Shown one piece after another: positions 16,186 through 27,480 of a stretch of 55,988 nucleotides of DNA. The notes under the pieces were generated by a model. That model was not told the origin of the DNA. It ran no database searches and saw only the letters and a list, made by a program, of their open reading frames with translations. The stretch covers positions 1-55,988 of the forward strand of contig CADCTW010000090.1 of the NCBI GenBank assembly GCA_902805735.1. The letters are read 5' to 3'. This DNA comes from an uncultured Gemmatimonadota bacterium (GTDB lineage: Bacteria; Gemmatimonadota; Gemmatimonadetes; Longimicrobiales; Longimicrobiaceae). The first letter of the stretch is position 1; every line of letters begins with the position of its first letter. A program made the translations under genes and the position numbers.

Positions 16186-17166
16186 ATGAAACGCAAGATG
16201 CTCCTACTCGTGCCCCTGGCGATCTGCACTGCCGCTGGCCACTGCACACCGAAGATCCGCAACTGCCCTGTGATAGGCCACGACTCAGGCGCCGATCAGT
16301 ATGGCCTCGAATACAAACTCGTCGTCCCGGCCGACTGCCCTGTCCCACTAGCCCAACCGGGTGTGGACAAGAAGAGAGCCGGGGCGCGCCTGACGGATCT
16401 CGGAACAGTGGACTTCGCATGGCTCTTGACTACTGTAAAAAACTCCAATGGACAAAAGGTCGCAGATCGTATCGACGCGTTCCTCGGCCCGTTTGCGGAG
16501 TCGAGCGTCGAGTATGTGGCGGCGACCGGGACAAAGCAGTTCAGTGATTACGACGACGCGAAGTTCTTTGCGTACAGTGCAGCGGGCGACAAGCACGCAA
16601 ATGGTACCACCAGGATCTCGTATGAGCAGTCTTCGCTTGCGACGCGCCTGACTGGAAACACTATCCCTTCGCCGAACACCACTCATACGTGGAACGCGCC
16701 CACCAGCGGCGGTACCCCAGGTTACATGTACCAATGGTACCGCGACGGCAACCCGGTGGGGAACGGCTCGTCCTACACGGGGGATGCTGGCACGATCAAC
16801 TTCGACCTTCGTGTAGAGGTGACGGACCAGACATGGAGCACGCGTGCCGCTGTCCTGATGGCGGATGTTGGTGGGGTGCTCGCCACGATCGACGGTCCGA
16901 CCACCGTATACGCGAGCCAGGGCGGTGGTACTTGGACTGCTTCTGGGACCGGTGGGACCGGTTCGTACACATTCGACTGGTACTTGGATGATCAGTGGGC
17001 CGGTAGCGGAAGCTCTTGGTCAGGGTACCCCGGTGAGGGACCGCACACGCTCCAGGTTCGATTGAGTGATTCATCCGGGAAGTTCACGAGTGAGTCAGCC
17101 TTCGTGAATGGTGTCGGGAGCGGCGACGGTACCTGCGATCCGGTCCCTCCTCAGCTCACTTGTTGA
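16186..17166 (+). CDS. Secreted protein with two Ig-like repeats
   Basis: 326 residues. An N-terminal signal peptide (MLLLVPLAICTAAGHC, residues 5-20) may end in a Sec or lipoprotein site. After about residue 160 come two similar sandwich repeats: TWNAPTSGGTPGYMYQWYRD and TWTASGTGGTGSYTFDWYLD, each followed by a G-S-G-SSxSG turn and an L-R-V strand, as in PKD or Ig-like cell-surface domains. The protein ends with a Cys-flanked Pro-rich tail. Probably exported and surface-attached. It starts two bases after lipoprotein A and is flanked by lipoprotein B, suggesting a common surface function. Confidence 0.65.
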   Translation: MKRKMLLLVPLAICTAAGHCTPKIRNCPVIGHDSGADQYGLEYKLVVPADCPVPLAQPGVDKKRAGARLTDLGTVDFAWLLTTVKNSNGQKVADRIDAFLGPFAESSVEYVAATGTKQFSDYDDAKFFAYSAAGDKHANGTTRISYEQSSLATRLTGNTIPSPNTTHTWNAPTSGGTPGYMYQWYRDGNPVGNGSSYTGDAGTINFDLRVEVTDQTWSTRAAVLMADVGGVLATIDGPTTVYASQGGGTWTASGTGGTGSYTFDWYLDDQWAGSGSSWSGYPGEGPHTLQVRLSDSSGKFTSESAFVNGVGSGDGTCDPVPPQLTC

Positions 17167-17342
17167 CCCAAGCTGACGCCGACATCGCTTGTGACGCGAA
17201 GGCCGTTGGCGGGAGATGCCGATGGCCTTCGTGTGCTCGGCGTGATGACCGTGCTGGAGACGCATACTGTCGCGATCGAACGCCTCGTGCGCAGATTGAA
17301 CGAACTGAAGCAGCCATTCATCCTCATAAGAGTGTCGAACCT

Positions 17343-18299
17343 ATGCACAAGTTCACTGCTCGGCTTCTCGCATCGGTTCTGCCGTTCGCATCCACACTCC
17401 TACTCGCCGGGTGTAACGGAACCGACGTTGTTGGGGCAGGGGACCGACACGATGTTCGACTGTATGTGACCGGGGCAGCTGCCGCGGCGCTCGATTTGGA
17501 CGGCCGGTTCACTCTGGCGGCACCGATCGCTCCGACAGAACGCGGGATTATTCCCCCCGAGCGAGCTCTAGCGCTGGCGAGTTCGTACGTTCTGAGCTTT
17601 GGCCCGGTGTTCAGACCCTCATGGGAGAAGGAGCGGGGACGATCAATCGACCTGTCCAGTTTGAAGCCGGATGGGCGTGCGTTTTACGCATCGACGCCGT
17701 ACGGCGCGTTTCCTGATGGCTTTCACCCCGGGTTCAGCACCGCTTTTGGGCCGTACTACATCGTTCGGATGATGTCCGCGGGCCGACCAGCAGTGCTGGT
17801 CGCGGTGGCCGCGTATGCGACTGCGGTAAGGATCGATGCGGAGGGCAAGATCGACCGCCCGGTCCAGAGTGGGAGCGAGTTCGTATCGCAAGGCGTTCCG
17901 TTAGACTCAATGCGACCCAGCCTCTCGTCGTTCGCGTCACCCGAGGAAGCAGTGGTTCGCGCTGGGCGTCTCACCGGTGCGAGAATAAGTACGGTTCCCG
18001 AGCTGGTGCGAGTCGGATTTCCGTTGGGGCCGTTCTCGTCTCTCTGGAGGGTTACTCTGGACCGCCCCGTCACGGTGACAGCGGCCCAGAGCGGCAGAAC
18101 AATGGAAGTACAAGAGCTCTTCCTGGGTTCGGAACCAGGGCGTCGACTGATGGTGCCGACGGGTTCGCAGCCGACGGCTCTCGCCATCGACGCGCTCCGG
18201 ATCGGTCCCGACGGAGAAGAGATGGGAATCGAAAAGGTTCGCGTGTCGATTCGCCCAGGACACGCGGTGGTGTTCGAAGAGGTAAATCTTCAACGATGA
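17343..18299 (+). CDS. Lipoprotein, paralogue B of a pair
   Basis: 318 residues, lipobox LLLAGC near residue 22. It shares with the gene at 15200 the blocks DGRFTLAAP, STPYGAFPDGFHPGF, FGPYYIVRM, VAAYATAVRID and RPVQSGSEFVSQG, and the same order and spacing throughout, so the two are clear paralogues. ATG 17343 is chosen because it starts the signal peptide; an in-frame start 183 bases upstream adds non-signal residues. No known domain is recognised. The gap of 176 bases after the Ig-like gene holds nothing else that I can identify. Confidence 0.65.
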   Translation: MHKFTARLLASVLPFASTLLLAGCNGTDVVGAGDRHDVRLYVTGAAAAALDLDGRFTLAAPIAPTERGIIPPERALALASSYVLSFGPVFRPSWEKERGRSIDLSSLKPDGRAFYASTPYGAFPDGFHPGFSTAFGPYYIVRMMSAGRPAVLVAVAAYATAVRIDAEGKIDRPVQSGSEFVSQGVPLDSMRPSLSSFASPEEAVVRAGRLTGARISTVPELVRVGFPLGPFSSLWRVTLDRPVTVTAAQSGRTMEVQELFLGSEPGRRLMVPTGSQPTALAIDALRIGPDGEEMGIEKVRVSIRPGHAVVFEEVNLQR

Positions 18300-18448
18300 G
18301 CGGAAGTAGACATTGTTCGATCCGTCTGTAGGCACGTGCCGGGCGCACGATGATCAACATGCTGCTGAATGCGCCGGCTTCTGGCACAGCAAGAAGATTA
18401 TCAGCCCGCCGTTCTGGTTGCAGCCAGTCGTCTGAAAACAACTGTAAC

Positions 18449-18494
18449 TCACACAGAGGCACAGAGAAGAACTTATCTCTGTGCCTCTGTGTGA
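18449..18494. repeat. CACAGAG hairpin repeat, short full copy
   Basis: Perfect 19-base arms beginning TCACACAGAGG enclose an 8-base loop. It lies between the convergent ends of lipoprotein B and the gene at 18502, the position of a bidirectional terminator. Confidence 0.9.
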
Positions 18495-18501
18495 GATCAG
18501 A

Positions 18502-19341
18502 TCACGGTTCGTAGCACCGGAAGGGGCCGCTGGTACGGAAGGGCTGGTAGACGCCTCCGGGTCGCAGGGGAATGTAGATGACTGGATGGGTGCCGGTGGT
18601 CGCCGCCTCGGCGTAGATCCCGACCTTGCCGAGCGAGCCGATCCGCGCGAGGTGCTCGTCGGGGATGGTGAGCGGCAGATGTCCTTCCGTCAGGTAGCGA
18701 AGCCCGTCGAACTCGATGGGGGCGTGCTGCTCGAACCACGGCTCGCCTGCCGCGTAACCCTCCGTCGCGGCGAACACACCAGGGCGGTGGGGCGGCACTT
18801 CGCGGCGGGTGGCGGGGGCGAGGGGCCGGGCCGGCGCGGGCGCCGGCGTGTACCAGATCACCTCGTCCGCGACGGCCGCGATCACCCAGCGCCCCTCCTC
18901 ACGCTTCCATTCGATGTACGTGTCCGGGCGTCTCGCCGCCGCACGCGGGGCGAAGCGAGTGCCGCGCAGTTGGCGCCACGCGGTTCCGTGCTCCCTCAGC
19001 GCGTCCGCAAGGGTGCCGTACATCGGCCCGAATTCCCCTCCTGCCTGCTTGAACGATTCGCAGACGGGCGCCCCGCCGCGAATGGCGATGAGCGTGTGCT
19101 CGGCGGGGAAGCGCCAGGTTCCCACCTGTCGCGGATAACCCCGCCCGTGCGTCGTCTGGATCCAGGTCCAGTCGCCACGTCGCGGAAAGTACGCGGCCAC
19201 CGCTTCGATCGAGTCCTCTTCGACGGCGCGGAGAAAGGCGCGGGTACGCGCGTGTAGCGTGGTTTCGTCCTGCGCCAGCGCGGCGAGCGGGGCGGCGAGG
19301 AGAAGCATGGCCGTAATTCGAAGTGCGTGCAGGATGCGCAT
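18502..19341 (-). CDS. Secreted hypothetical protein
   Basis: 279 residues. A clean signal peptide (about residues 1-23, ending AALAQ) directs export. Residues 26-60 (TLHARTRAFLRAVEEDSIEA followed by VAAYFPRRGDWTW) resemble the first helices of SnoaL/NTF2-like domains, but the rest is unassigned. A Pro/Ala-rich linker around residues 165-185 divides the protein into two parts; the second ends GPFRCYEP. The ATG directly follows the TAG of the VOC gene, so they share a transcript. Function unknown. Confidence 0.6.
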   Translation of the reverse strand: MRILHALRITAMLLLAAPLAALAQDETTLHARTRAFLRAVEEDSIEAVAAYFPRRGDWTWIQTTHGRGYPRQVGTWRFPAEHTLIAIRGGAPVCESFKQAGGEFGPMYGTLADALREHGTAWRQLRGTRFAPRAAARRPDTYIEWKREEGRWVIAAVADEVIWYTPAPAPARPLAPATRREVPPHRPGVFAATEGYAAGEPWFEQHAPIEFDGLRYLTEGHLPLTIPDEHLARIGSLGKVGIYAEAATTGTHPVIYIPLRPGGVYQPFRTSGPFRCYEP

Positions 19342-19734
19342 CTACACCTTCAGCTGCAGGAGATCCCAGCGGTTTCCGTACAGGTCCTCGAAGACGGCCA
19401 CGGTGCCGTACGCTTCCTCGCGCGGCTCCTCGGCGAAGCGCACGCCGCGCGCGAGCATGGCGCGGTGGTCGCCCCGGAAGTCGTCCGTGTGCAGGAAGAA
19501 GCCCACGCGCCCGCCGGTCTGGTCGCCGACGCGCGCCGTCTGCTCGGGGGTGGCCGCCCGCGCCAGCAGGATGGCCGTGCCCCCGGAGCCGCGAGGCGCC
19601 ACCAGGACCCATCGCTTTCCCCCTCCCAGATCGGTGTCCTCCAGGAGATCGAAGCCCAGCCCCCCCGTGAAGTACGCGATGGCCTCGTCGTAGTCCCGCA
19701 CGAGGAGGGCGATGGAGCCGAGCGTCTGGGTCAC
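19342..19734 (-). CDS. VOC-superfamily (glyoxalase-like) protein
   Basis: 130 residues. The vicinal oxygen chelate fold is suggested by LGSIALLVRDYDEAIAYFTG (5-24), GLGFDLLEDT, WVLVAPRGSGGTAILL, VGFFLHTDDF and the end VAVFEDLYGNRWDLLQ. The single-domain length fits small metal-binding VOC proteins such as glyoxalase or bleomycin-resistance types. Metal ligands are likely among E115-D116 and H82, but this is not certain. The start is GTG at 19734, immediately beside a half-copy of the hairpin repeat. Substrate unknown. Confidence 0.8.
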   Translation of the reverse strand: MTQTLGSIALLVRDYDEAIAYFTGGLGFDLLEDTDLGGGKRWVLVAPRGSGGTAILLARAATPEQTARVGDQTGGRVGFFLHTDDFRGDHRAMLARGVRFAEEPREEAYGTVAVFEDLYGNRWDLLQLKV

Positions 19735-19760
19735 CTCTGTGCCTCTGTGTCTCTGTGTGA
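19735..19760. repeat. CACAGAG repeat, single arm
   Basis: One 26-base arm (CTCTGTGCCT... type) without its partner, directly upstream of the GTG start of the VOC gene; its purines form the only ribosome-site-like sequence there. Confidence 0.8.
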
Positions 19761-19768
19761 GCCCATCT

Positions 19769-20166
19769 TCATGGGAACCACCAGGCGAGCAGCGCCGCCG
19801 TCGCGAGGAGGAGGCACGCGTGGGCGGCGTTGCGGCGCGGGGGGACGCCGAAGCCCTCGGCCAGCAGGCGCCGGAAGGCTAGGCGGGAGAGGCCCCGCGC
19901 GGCCTGGAGGAAGACCAGCGCGGCGACGACGGGGCGGTGGGCGGCGGGGTCGCGGGCCGCGAGGGCGAGGAGCGCGCCGAGGGCCAGGGCGTAGAGGCCC
20001 AGCATCTTCACCGCGTACCGGAAGCGCGCGTCCTCCGCCAGCGAGAGGGCGTAGAGGCCTCGCGTGAGGCGCGCCGTCCAGCGGTGCGAGGCCACGGAGA
20101 CGAGGCCGATCGCCAGGTGGTAGGCGGCCAACAGGCCGAGAACCACCCGCAGACCCGGCTCTTGCG

Positions 20167-20170
<4 letters not shown>
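19769..20170 (-). CDS. Small membrane protein
   Basis: 133 residues with four likely membrane helices (around 8-27, 55-72, 78-92 and 113-131). No family is recognised. The GTG start at 20170 overlaps the TGA stop of the gene upstream as GTGA, so translation is coupled to the RnfD-like/FG-GAP protein, and the two products probably act together in the membrane. A conserved-looking segment SHRWTARLTRGLYALSLAED lies at about 28-47. No catalytic residues are evident. Confidence 0.6.
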
Positions 20171-22929
<2,759 letters not shown>

Positions 22930-22932
22930 CTC

Positions 22933-22951
22933 CCTCTGTGTCTCTGTGTGA
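22933..22951. repeat. CACAGAG repeat, single arm
   Basis: A partial arm lying four bases before the start codon of the RnfD-like/FG-GAP gene. Read on the minus strand it ends in AGAGGGAG, which serves as the apparent Shine-Dalgarno site. Confidence 0.75.
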
Positions 22952-22953
22952 GC

Positions 22954-24054
22954 CTAAACCAGCGCCATCTCGAACCCCGGCCGCGCATCCCGCACGTCGG
23001 GCGCGGGGATGCCGGGCGGGGTCACCATCATCAGGCGCGCGTGCAGGTCCGTCGTCTGGAAGCCGCGGAAGGCGGGCTCCAGCGGGTCGCCCTCGGGGGC
23101 GAAGAGGGAGAGGAACTGGTAGCCGCTCCCGCGCAGCCCGGCGTACGCGGCGTCCAGCAGCGCGCGCAGCACCCGCGGGTCGCCCGAGGGGATCGCCTGG
23201 TGCGTGACGTACAGGTAGCGGAACGTGCCGCCGGGATCGGGAAGGGCGGGGAAGCGGAGAACGCGGGCGGCCAGGTCGTACCCGCGCTTCACCCGGCGCA
23301 TCCCGCCGCGGTACTCCACCGCCACCATGCGCTTCACCGGGGCCGCGTCCCACAGCGCGAAGCACCCCGCGAGCTCGCCGCCCCTCTCCGCCAGGTAGAA
23401 CGACCGCGGCTCCAGACCCGGCCAGGCCCGCATCCGCCGCTCCAGCTCCCCCGCCCCGAACGCGTAGCCGAAAGGCCGCCGCCGCGCGTCGTCGTCCAGG
23501 AAGCGCTCGACCGCCGGGAGGTCGGCGCTCGTGGCGCGGCGCACGGAGTACGGCGTGCGCTTGCGGAGGCGCGGCCAGGTGAGGTGCAGCGAGCGGATGC
23601 GGAAGTCGCGCAGCGGCGTGTAGCGCGGCCGGGCTGCCGAGCGGCGGTTCTCCACAGTGAGCGCCCGCAGGGCCTTCTGGTTGGAGGCGATGATGGCCGT
23701 CAGGTACACGTCGCACCCGAAGCGCCCGGAGGCGGCGCGCAGGATGGGCCCCATCACCCGGTTGAGCAGGTGCCGCCCCTCGACGCGCGGCGAGATGCGC
23801 AGGTCGCCGAGGTACCCGATGCGCCGCCGCTCCCCGTGCAGGTACCCCTCGCGCACCAGGATGGTGGCCATCGCCTCGATGCGCCCCTCCGCCTCCGCCA
23901 CCCAGCACTCCCACTCGTCCGACTGCATGCGGTAGAGCGCAAAGAAGTCCGGCTCCCTGCGCACCGAGAGCACCAGCTCCGCGTCCATGGTCGTCTCCGC
24001 GAACAGCGCGCACAGCGCCCCGTTGTCCGCGGCCGTGGCCGGGCGGATGTTCAC
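22954..24054 (-). CDS. GNAT-family protein, probably two GNAT-like halves
   Basis: 366 residues. The first half begins NIRPATAADNGALCALF and has the acetyl-CoA region around IGYLGDLRISPRVEGRHLLN and the helix MGPILRAASGRFGCD, typical of GNAT acetyltransferases. The second half begins YSVRRATSADLPAVERFLDD, again a GNAT start, and has AERGGELAGCFALWD and a C-terminal GYQFLSLFAPEGDP. Target unknown. The GTG at 24054 is chosen because the GNAT fold starts there; longer frames run into the repeat element that begins at 24056. The gene precedes the fusion gene on the same strand. Confidence 0.75.
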   Translation of the reverse strand: MNIRPATAADNGALCALFAETTMDAELVLSVRREPDFFALYRMQSDEWECWVAEAEGRIEAMATILVREGYLHGERRRIGYLGDLRISPRVEGRHLLNRVMGPILRAASGRFGCDVYLTAIIASNQKALRALTVENRRSAARPRYTPLRDFRIRSLHLTWPRLRKRTPYSVRRATSADLPAVERFLDDDARRRPFGYAFGAGELERRMRAWPGLEPRSFYLAERGGELAGCFALWDAAPVKRMVAVEYRGGMRRVKRGYDLAARVLRFPALPDPGGTFRYLYVTHQAIPSGDPRVLRALLDAAYAGLRGSGYQFLSLFAPEGDPLEPAFRGFQTTDLHARLMMVTPPGIPAPDVRDARPGFEMALV

Positions 24055-24055
24055 G

Positions 24056-24355
24056 GGGCCCTCACCCGGCGGCCTGATAGCCGCCACCCTCTCCCAGAAA
24101 CTGCCCTGGGAGAGGGGACCACTTCGGGTGCGTACCGCCGGCCCTCGCGAAGTTGCAGGGGCGCGGTTCATCGCGCCCGTGCCGTCCGCTGTCTCGGCAC
24201 CTGCCCTGGCACGCCCATCCCCGCAGGGGCAGCCCCGCGTGGCTGCCCGGGCCCTCCGCCCTGACGCCGCCTGCTCGCCGCGCGCGAAGTAGTCCCCTCT
24301 CCCACGCAGTTTGTGGGAGAGGGTGGCGGCTGTCAGGCCGCCGGGTGAGGGCCCT
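24056..24355. repeat. 300-bp element with 75-bp terminal inverted repeats
   Basis: The left end (24056-24130) and right end (24281-24355) are inverted copies of one sequence, matching at about nine positions in ten. Each end holds two hairpins, one of CCCTCTCCCA/TGGGAGAGGG type and one of GGCGGC/GCCGCC type. The 150 bases between carry no gene but include AGGGGCAG and GTGGCTGCCC words also present near 51900. The structure is like a miniature inverted-repeat element between the GNAT and Rieske genes. Confidence 0.7.
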
Positions 24356-24357
24356 CA

Positions 24358-25482
24358 TCACATCCAGAACACGATGCGCGTGTGCAGCGGCTCGGGGGGC
24401 GGGCCCTCGCCGCCGGAGGCCGCGTGGTCGCGCAGGGCCTCGATGGAGCGGTGGATCACGTCGGCCTCCGTGCCGTGGAAGCGGCGCACGCCGAAGCGCT
24501 CCAGATTCCTGGTCTGCACCTCCATGATGCGCACGTCCTGGTTGATGACCGTGCGCGTGTACGGCGGCAGCAGCCGGCGCGCCACCCCGTTCAGGACGCC
24601 GAAACGGAAGGTGATGGCCGTGTAGACCATGGCCTTCGCGGGGGTGATGGGGGTGATCTGCGAGGTGATGACGAAGCCGCGCCGCTCGCCCCACATGTAG
24701 TCCACCCGCGTCACGTTGGGCATGAAGAAGCGGTCCGTGTGCGTCATCGGCCTGCCGTCCGGGTTCAGCAGCCAGCGGGTGAAGCCGATGGAGTCGTCCG
24801 GCTGGAAATACTCCACGTGCACCGCGTCGCGCGTGCGCTCCACCGTGGCCTCCGCGCGCTTCGCCGCCGCCGCCTTGCGGAACCACCCCGCGTGCACGAA
24901 CGCCGTGTGGGGCACGTCCATGAAGTTCTCCACCAGGTCCGTCACGTCGCCCGCAAAGGGCGTGAGCATGGTGTACGACCTCCACCCCTCCTCGCCCGAG
25001 TGCGGAAAGGCGAAGGGCTCGCGCTCGTCCGCCCGCTCCGGCGTGCCCATGTACACCCACACGAACCCGTCCCGCTCGCGCGTGGGGAAGCGCTCCACCC
25101 TCCGGCTCTCCTGCACGCAGAACGCGTCGCCCTCGGAGGGCACGCCCACGCAGGTGCCCGTGGCGTCGTAGGTCCACCCGTGGTACGGGCACCCGATGCA
25201 CCCGTCGAACAGGTCGCCCTCGCTGAGCGCGGCGTTGCGGTGGAGGCAGCGGTCCACCAGCGCCACCGCCTCCCCGTCCTTCCCGCGAAACAGCACCAGC
25301 GCCTCCTCCAGCACCGTGCTCGCGAACGGCTTGCGGTCCGTCACCTGCCCCGAAAGCGCCGCGACGTACCAGTTCTCGTGCAGCGTCCCGCTCCTGAACC
25401 GCATGATTGGCCGCACCTCCGGCGCCTGCGACGGCCGCGGCGTGGCGGGCGAAAAAACGGGAAGTCCCTGGAGGGTGCTCAT
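24358..25482 (-). CDS. Rieske-type aromatic ring-hydroxylating oxygenase, alpha subunit
   Basis: 374 residues. The Rieske cluster ligands are C79-x-H81 and C98-x2-H101 (CLHRNAALSEGD then CPYHGW). The mononuclear iron site is D189-x2-H192-x4-H197 in ENFMDVPHTAFVH. The C-terminal catalytic domain follows, with TVINQDVRIMEVQTRNLERF near the end. Family members such as vanillate or phenoxybenzoate oxygenases hydroxylate or demethylate aromatics with an external reductase; none is encoded here. The ATG at 25482 has AGGAG eight bases upstream. Neighbouring GH3 and GNAT genes on the same strand could belong to a small-molecule pathway. Confidence 0.88.
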   Translation of the reverse strand: MSTLQGLPVFSPATPRPSQAPEVRPIMRFRSGTLHENWYVAALSGQVTDRKPFASTVLEEALVLFRGKDGEAVALVDRCLHRNAALSEGDLFDGCIGCPYHGWTYDATGTCVGVPSEGDAFCVQESRRVERFPTRERDGFVWVYMGTPERADEREPFAFPHSGEEGWRSYTMLTPFAGDVTDLVENFMDVPHTAFVHAGWFRKAAAAKRAEATVERTRDAVHVEYFQPDDSIGFTRWLLNPDGRPMTHTDRFFMPNVTRVDYMWGERRGFVITSQITPITPAKAMVYTAITFRFGVLNGVARRLLPPYTRTVINQDVRIMEVQTRNLERFGVRRFHGTEADVIHRSIEALRDHAASGGEGPPPEPLHTRIVFWM

Positions 25483-25531
25483 GCGAAGTGCTCCTGCGGC
25501 GTGGCGATGGATGGGCGCGGGCGGAGGGTGG

Positions 25532-25784
25532 CCCTCACCTCCCAACCTCCTCTCCCAAACAGCTGGGAGAGGAGGCGCATCTTCAGTGTCTGCGCGGCTT
25601 TGGGGCGGCACCCCCTCCTCCCGTCCCCCTCCCCCGCAAACCGCGCGGGAGACGCGGCGATTTCCGACCATCCGCGCGTGAATCGGATACCAGCGTAACC
25701 GCCGGAATCCGAGCCGCCGGACGAAACCGAAGATGCGCCCTCCTCTCCCAGCAGTTTGGGAGAGGAGGGTCGGGGAGGTGAGGG
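25532..25784. repeat. 250-bp element with terminal inverted repeats
   Basis: Left end 25532-25584 and right end 25729-25784 are inverted copies (CCTCACCTCC...CGCATCTTC). Each contains a CTCTCCCA/TGGGAGAG hairpin. The interior has CCTCC-rich sequence and no gene. It shares the CTCTCCCA word with the element at 24056 but is a different version. Confidence 0.65.
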
Positions 25785-25792
25785 TCCCCCGC

Positions 25793-25869
25793 GCACGCGA
25801 AGTAGTCCCCTCTCCCACGCAGTTTGTGGGAGAGGGTGGCGGCTATCAGACCGCCGGGTGAGGGCCCCC
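25793..25869. repeat. Solo end of the 24056-type element
   Basis: A near-identical copy of the right end of the 24056-24355 element (CGCGAAGTAGTCCCCTCTCC onward), in the same orientation and without a partner. It contains the stop codon of the GH3 gene. Confidence 0.75.
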
Positions 25870-27480
25870 AAGCTCCGCTTCCCACCCCAGCCCCGGATCG
25901 AGCGCCGCCGGCTTCACCGCCCCCGCCCGCTGCCCGCGCCGGGCGCACGCGCGCTCGTACGCCCGCTCGCCGTCGGCCACGGGCACGCCCTGCACCGGGC
26001 CGAGCTGCCCCAGCGCGCGGCAGAGCGCGTACGGGTGCGACTCGGCCAGCAGGCGCTCGGCCTCTTGGGCGAGGAGGGCGGCGGATGGGCGGTCCGTTTC
26101 GGCGAAGAGGAGGTAGCGCGGGGGGGCGCCCCACGAAGGGGCCAGCATGGCGAAGGGGGCGCGGACGCCGGTGCGCGCCTCCGCCATGGACAGCACGCGC
26201 TCGGCGAAGGGGGCCGTCAGCTTCTCGCCGGCCAGGTCGCTGGTGCGGTCCGCCCGGCCGATGAAGGCGAGCACCGGCGCGCGGCGATGCCAGCCGTCCA
26301 CGCGCACCAGGTCGCGCAGGCGGTAGCGGAAGAGGCCGCCGCCCGTGGTGAGCGCCACCTCGTACGCGCGCCCCTCCTCCACCTCGTCCGCCAGGCGCGG
26401 CTCCCCGCCGTCTTCGGGGATGAACTCCAGGAAGTGCGAGGCCACCGCCGCCACCGCGCCGCCCGCCGCGAAGAGCGGGAACGAGACGACGCCCTCCGTG
26501 GCCAGCAGCCCCTTCCCCTGCACCTCCACGCCCGGGAATCGCCTGCGCATCCCCTCCAGCGCGCGGCGGGCGTGCGCATCCGTCCAGCAGGAAATCAGGG
26601 CCAATCGCTCCCACACCCTTCCCAGCTCCTCCGGCGCCGCGCGGCCGAAGCGCGCGCGCAGCCCGGCGGCACGTGACGGGCGTGCGGGGAAGTGCGGCGC
26701 GATCTCGGCGCGCAGGGAGGCGGCGAGGGGGATGCTGCACCCGCCGCGCTCCAGGTCGCGGAGCAGGCGCTCCCAGTACTCGTCCAGCGCGGTGGCCATC
26801 AGGGTGAGGAAGGAGGGATTCCACACGGAGGCCATCGCCAGGTCGGGCATCCCCAGCAGCGCCAGCAGCGTCAGGTAGCGGCACGACGCCATGTCCGGCG
26901 CGCGCGACACGGCGCGGGGCACGCCGATCACGCGGTCCAGCACGGCGCGCACGGGCCTGGGGAAGTAGTCGCTGTCGTGCTCCATCCCGATGCGCACCCC
27001 GCCCTCCGTGCGCTCCGGGCGGCGGCCGGGGGGCGACACGGCCCAGTACGCGCGCCCGCCCCGCAGCGCCGGCCGGCTCCACAGCAGGTCGAACACCCAC
27101 GGCATCGTCGCCGCCGAGAACTCGCGGAGGAGCGACGCCGTGTACGGGATCAGCTTGGACGCGCCGGACGAGCCGCCGCTCGGCTCCACGAACTCCACCG
27201 GCTCGCGCGTGAGCACCGCGTCCTCCCCCGCCGCCACGCGGTCCACGTACCCGCGCACCCCCTCGAAGTCGCGCAGCGGCACCCGCGCGCGGAAGTCGCG
27301 GAGCGTGCGGATCTCGCCGAAGCCGTGCTCGCGCCCGAACGCCGAGTCGCGGTTGGCCTCCAGCAGGGTGCGCAGGATGCGGCGCTGCGCGGCGCCCGGA
27401 TCGCGGGCGGCGCGCTCGAAGCGGGCGCGGTGGGCGGCCGCGGCGGCCAGGTACAGGTGGTTGGCGGCCGCGGCGATCAT
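25846..27480 (-). CDS. GH3-family adenylating (acyl/amino acid) ligase
   Basis: 544 residues, the normal GH3 length. The ATP-binding motif SGGSSGASK lies at 101-109, preceded by VEFVEP. Later segments match the family: VWNPSFLTLMATALDEYWER, QGKGLLATEGVVSFPL, TTGGGLFRYRLRDLVRVDGW and FIGRADRTSDLAGEKL. GH3 enzymes adenylate a carboxylic acid and join it to an amino acid or other nucleophile; bacterial ones are linked to auxin-like or siderophore-like chemistry. The ATG at 27480 overlaps the stop of the upstream gene (ATGA). The last residues GGPHPAV and the TGA come from the inserted repeat, so the original C-terminus may have been replaced. Confidence 0.85.
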   Translation of the reverse strand: MIAAAANHLYLAAAAAHRARFERAARDPGAAQRRILRTLLEANRDSAFGREHGFGEIRTLRDFRARVPLRDFEGVRGYVDRVAAGEDAVLTREPVEFVEPSGGSSGASKLIPYTASLLREFSAATMPWVFDLLWSRPALRGGRAYWAVSPPGRRPERTEGGVRIGMEHDSDYFPRPVRAVLDRVIGVPRAVSRAPDMASCRYLTLLALLGMPDLAMASVWNPSFLTLMATALDEYWERLLRDLERGGCSIPLAASLRAEIAPHFPARPSRAAGLRARFGRAAPEELGRVWERLALISCWTDAHARRALEGMRRRFPGVEVQGKGLLATEGVVSFPLFAAGGAVAAVASHFLEFIPEDGGEPRLADEVEEGRAYEVALTTGGGLFRYRLRDLVRVDGWHRRAPVLAFIGRADRTSDLAGEKLTAPFAERVLSMAEARTGVRAPFAMLAPSWGAPPRYLLFAETDRPSAALLAQEAERLLAESHPYALCRALGQLGPVQGVPVADGERAYERACARRGQRAGAVKPAALDPGLGWEAELGGPHPAV

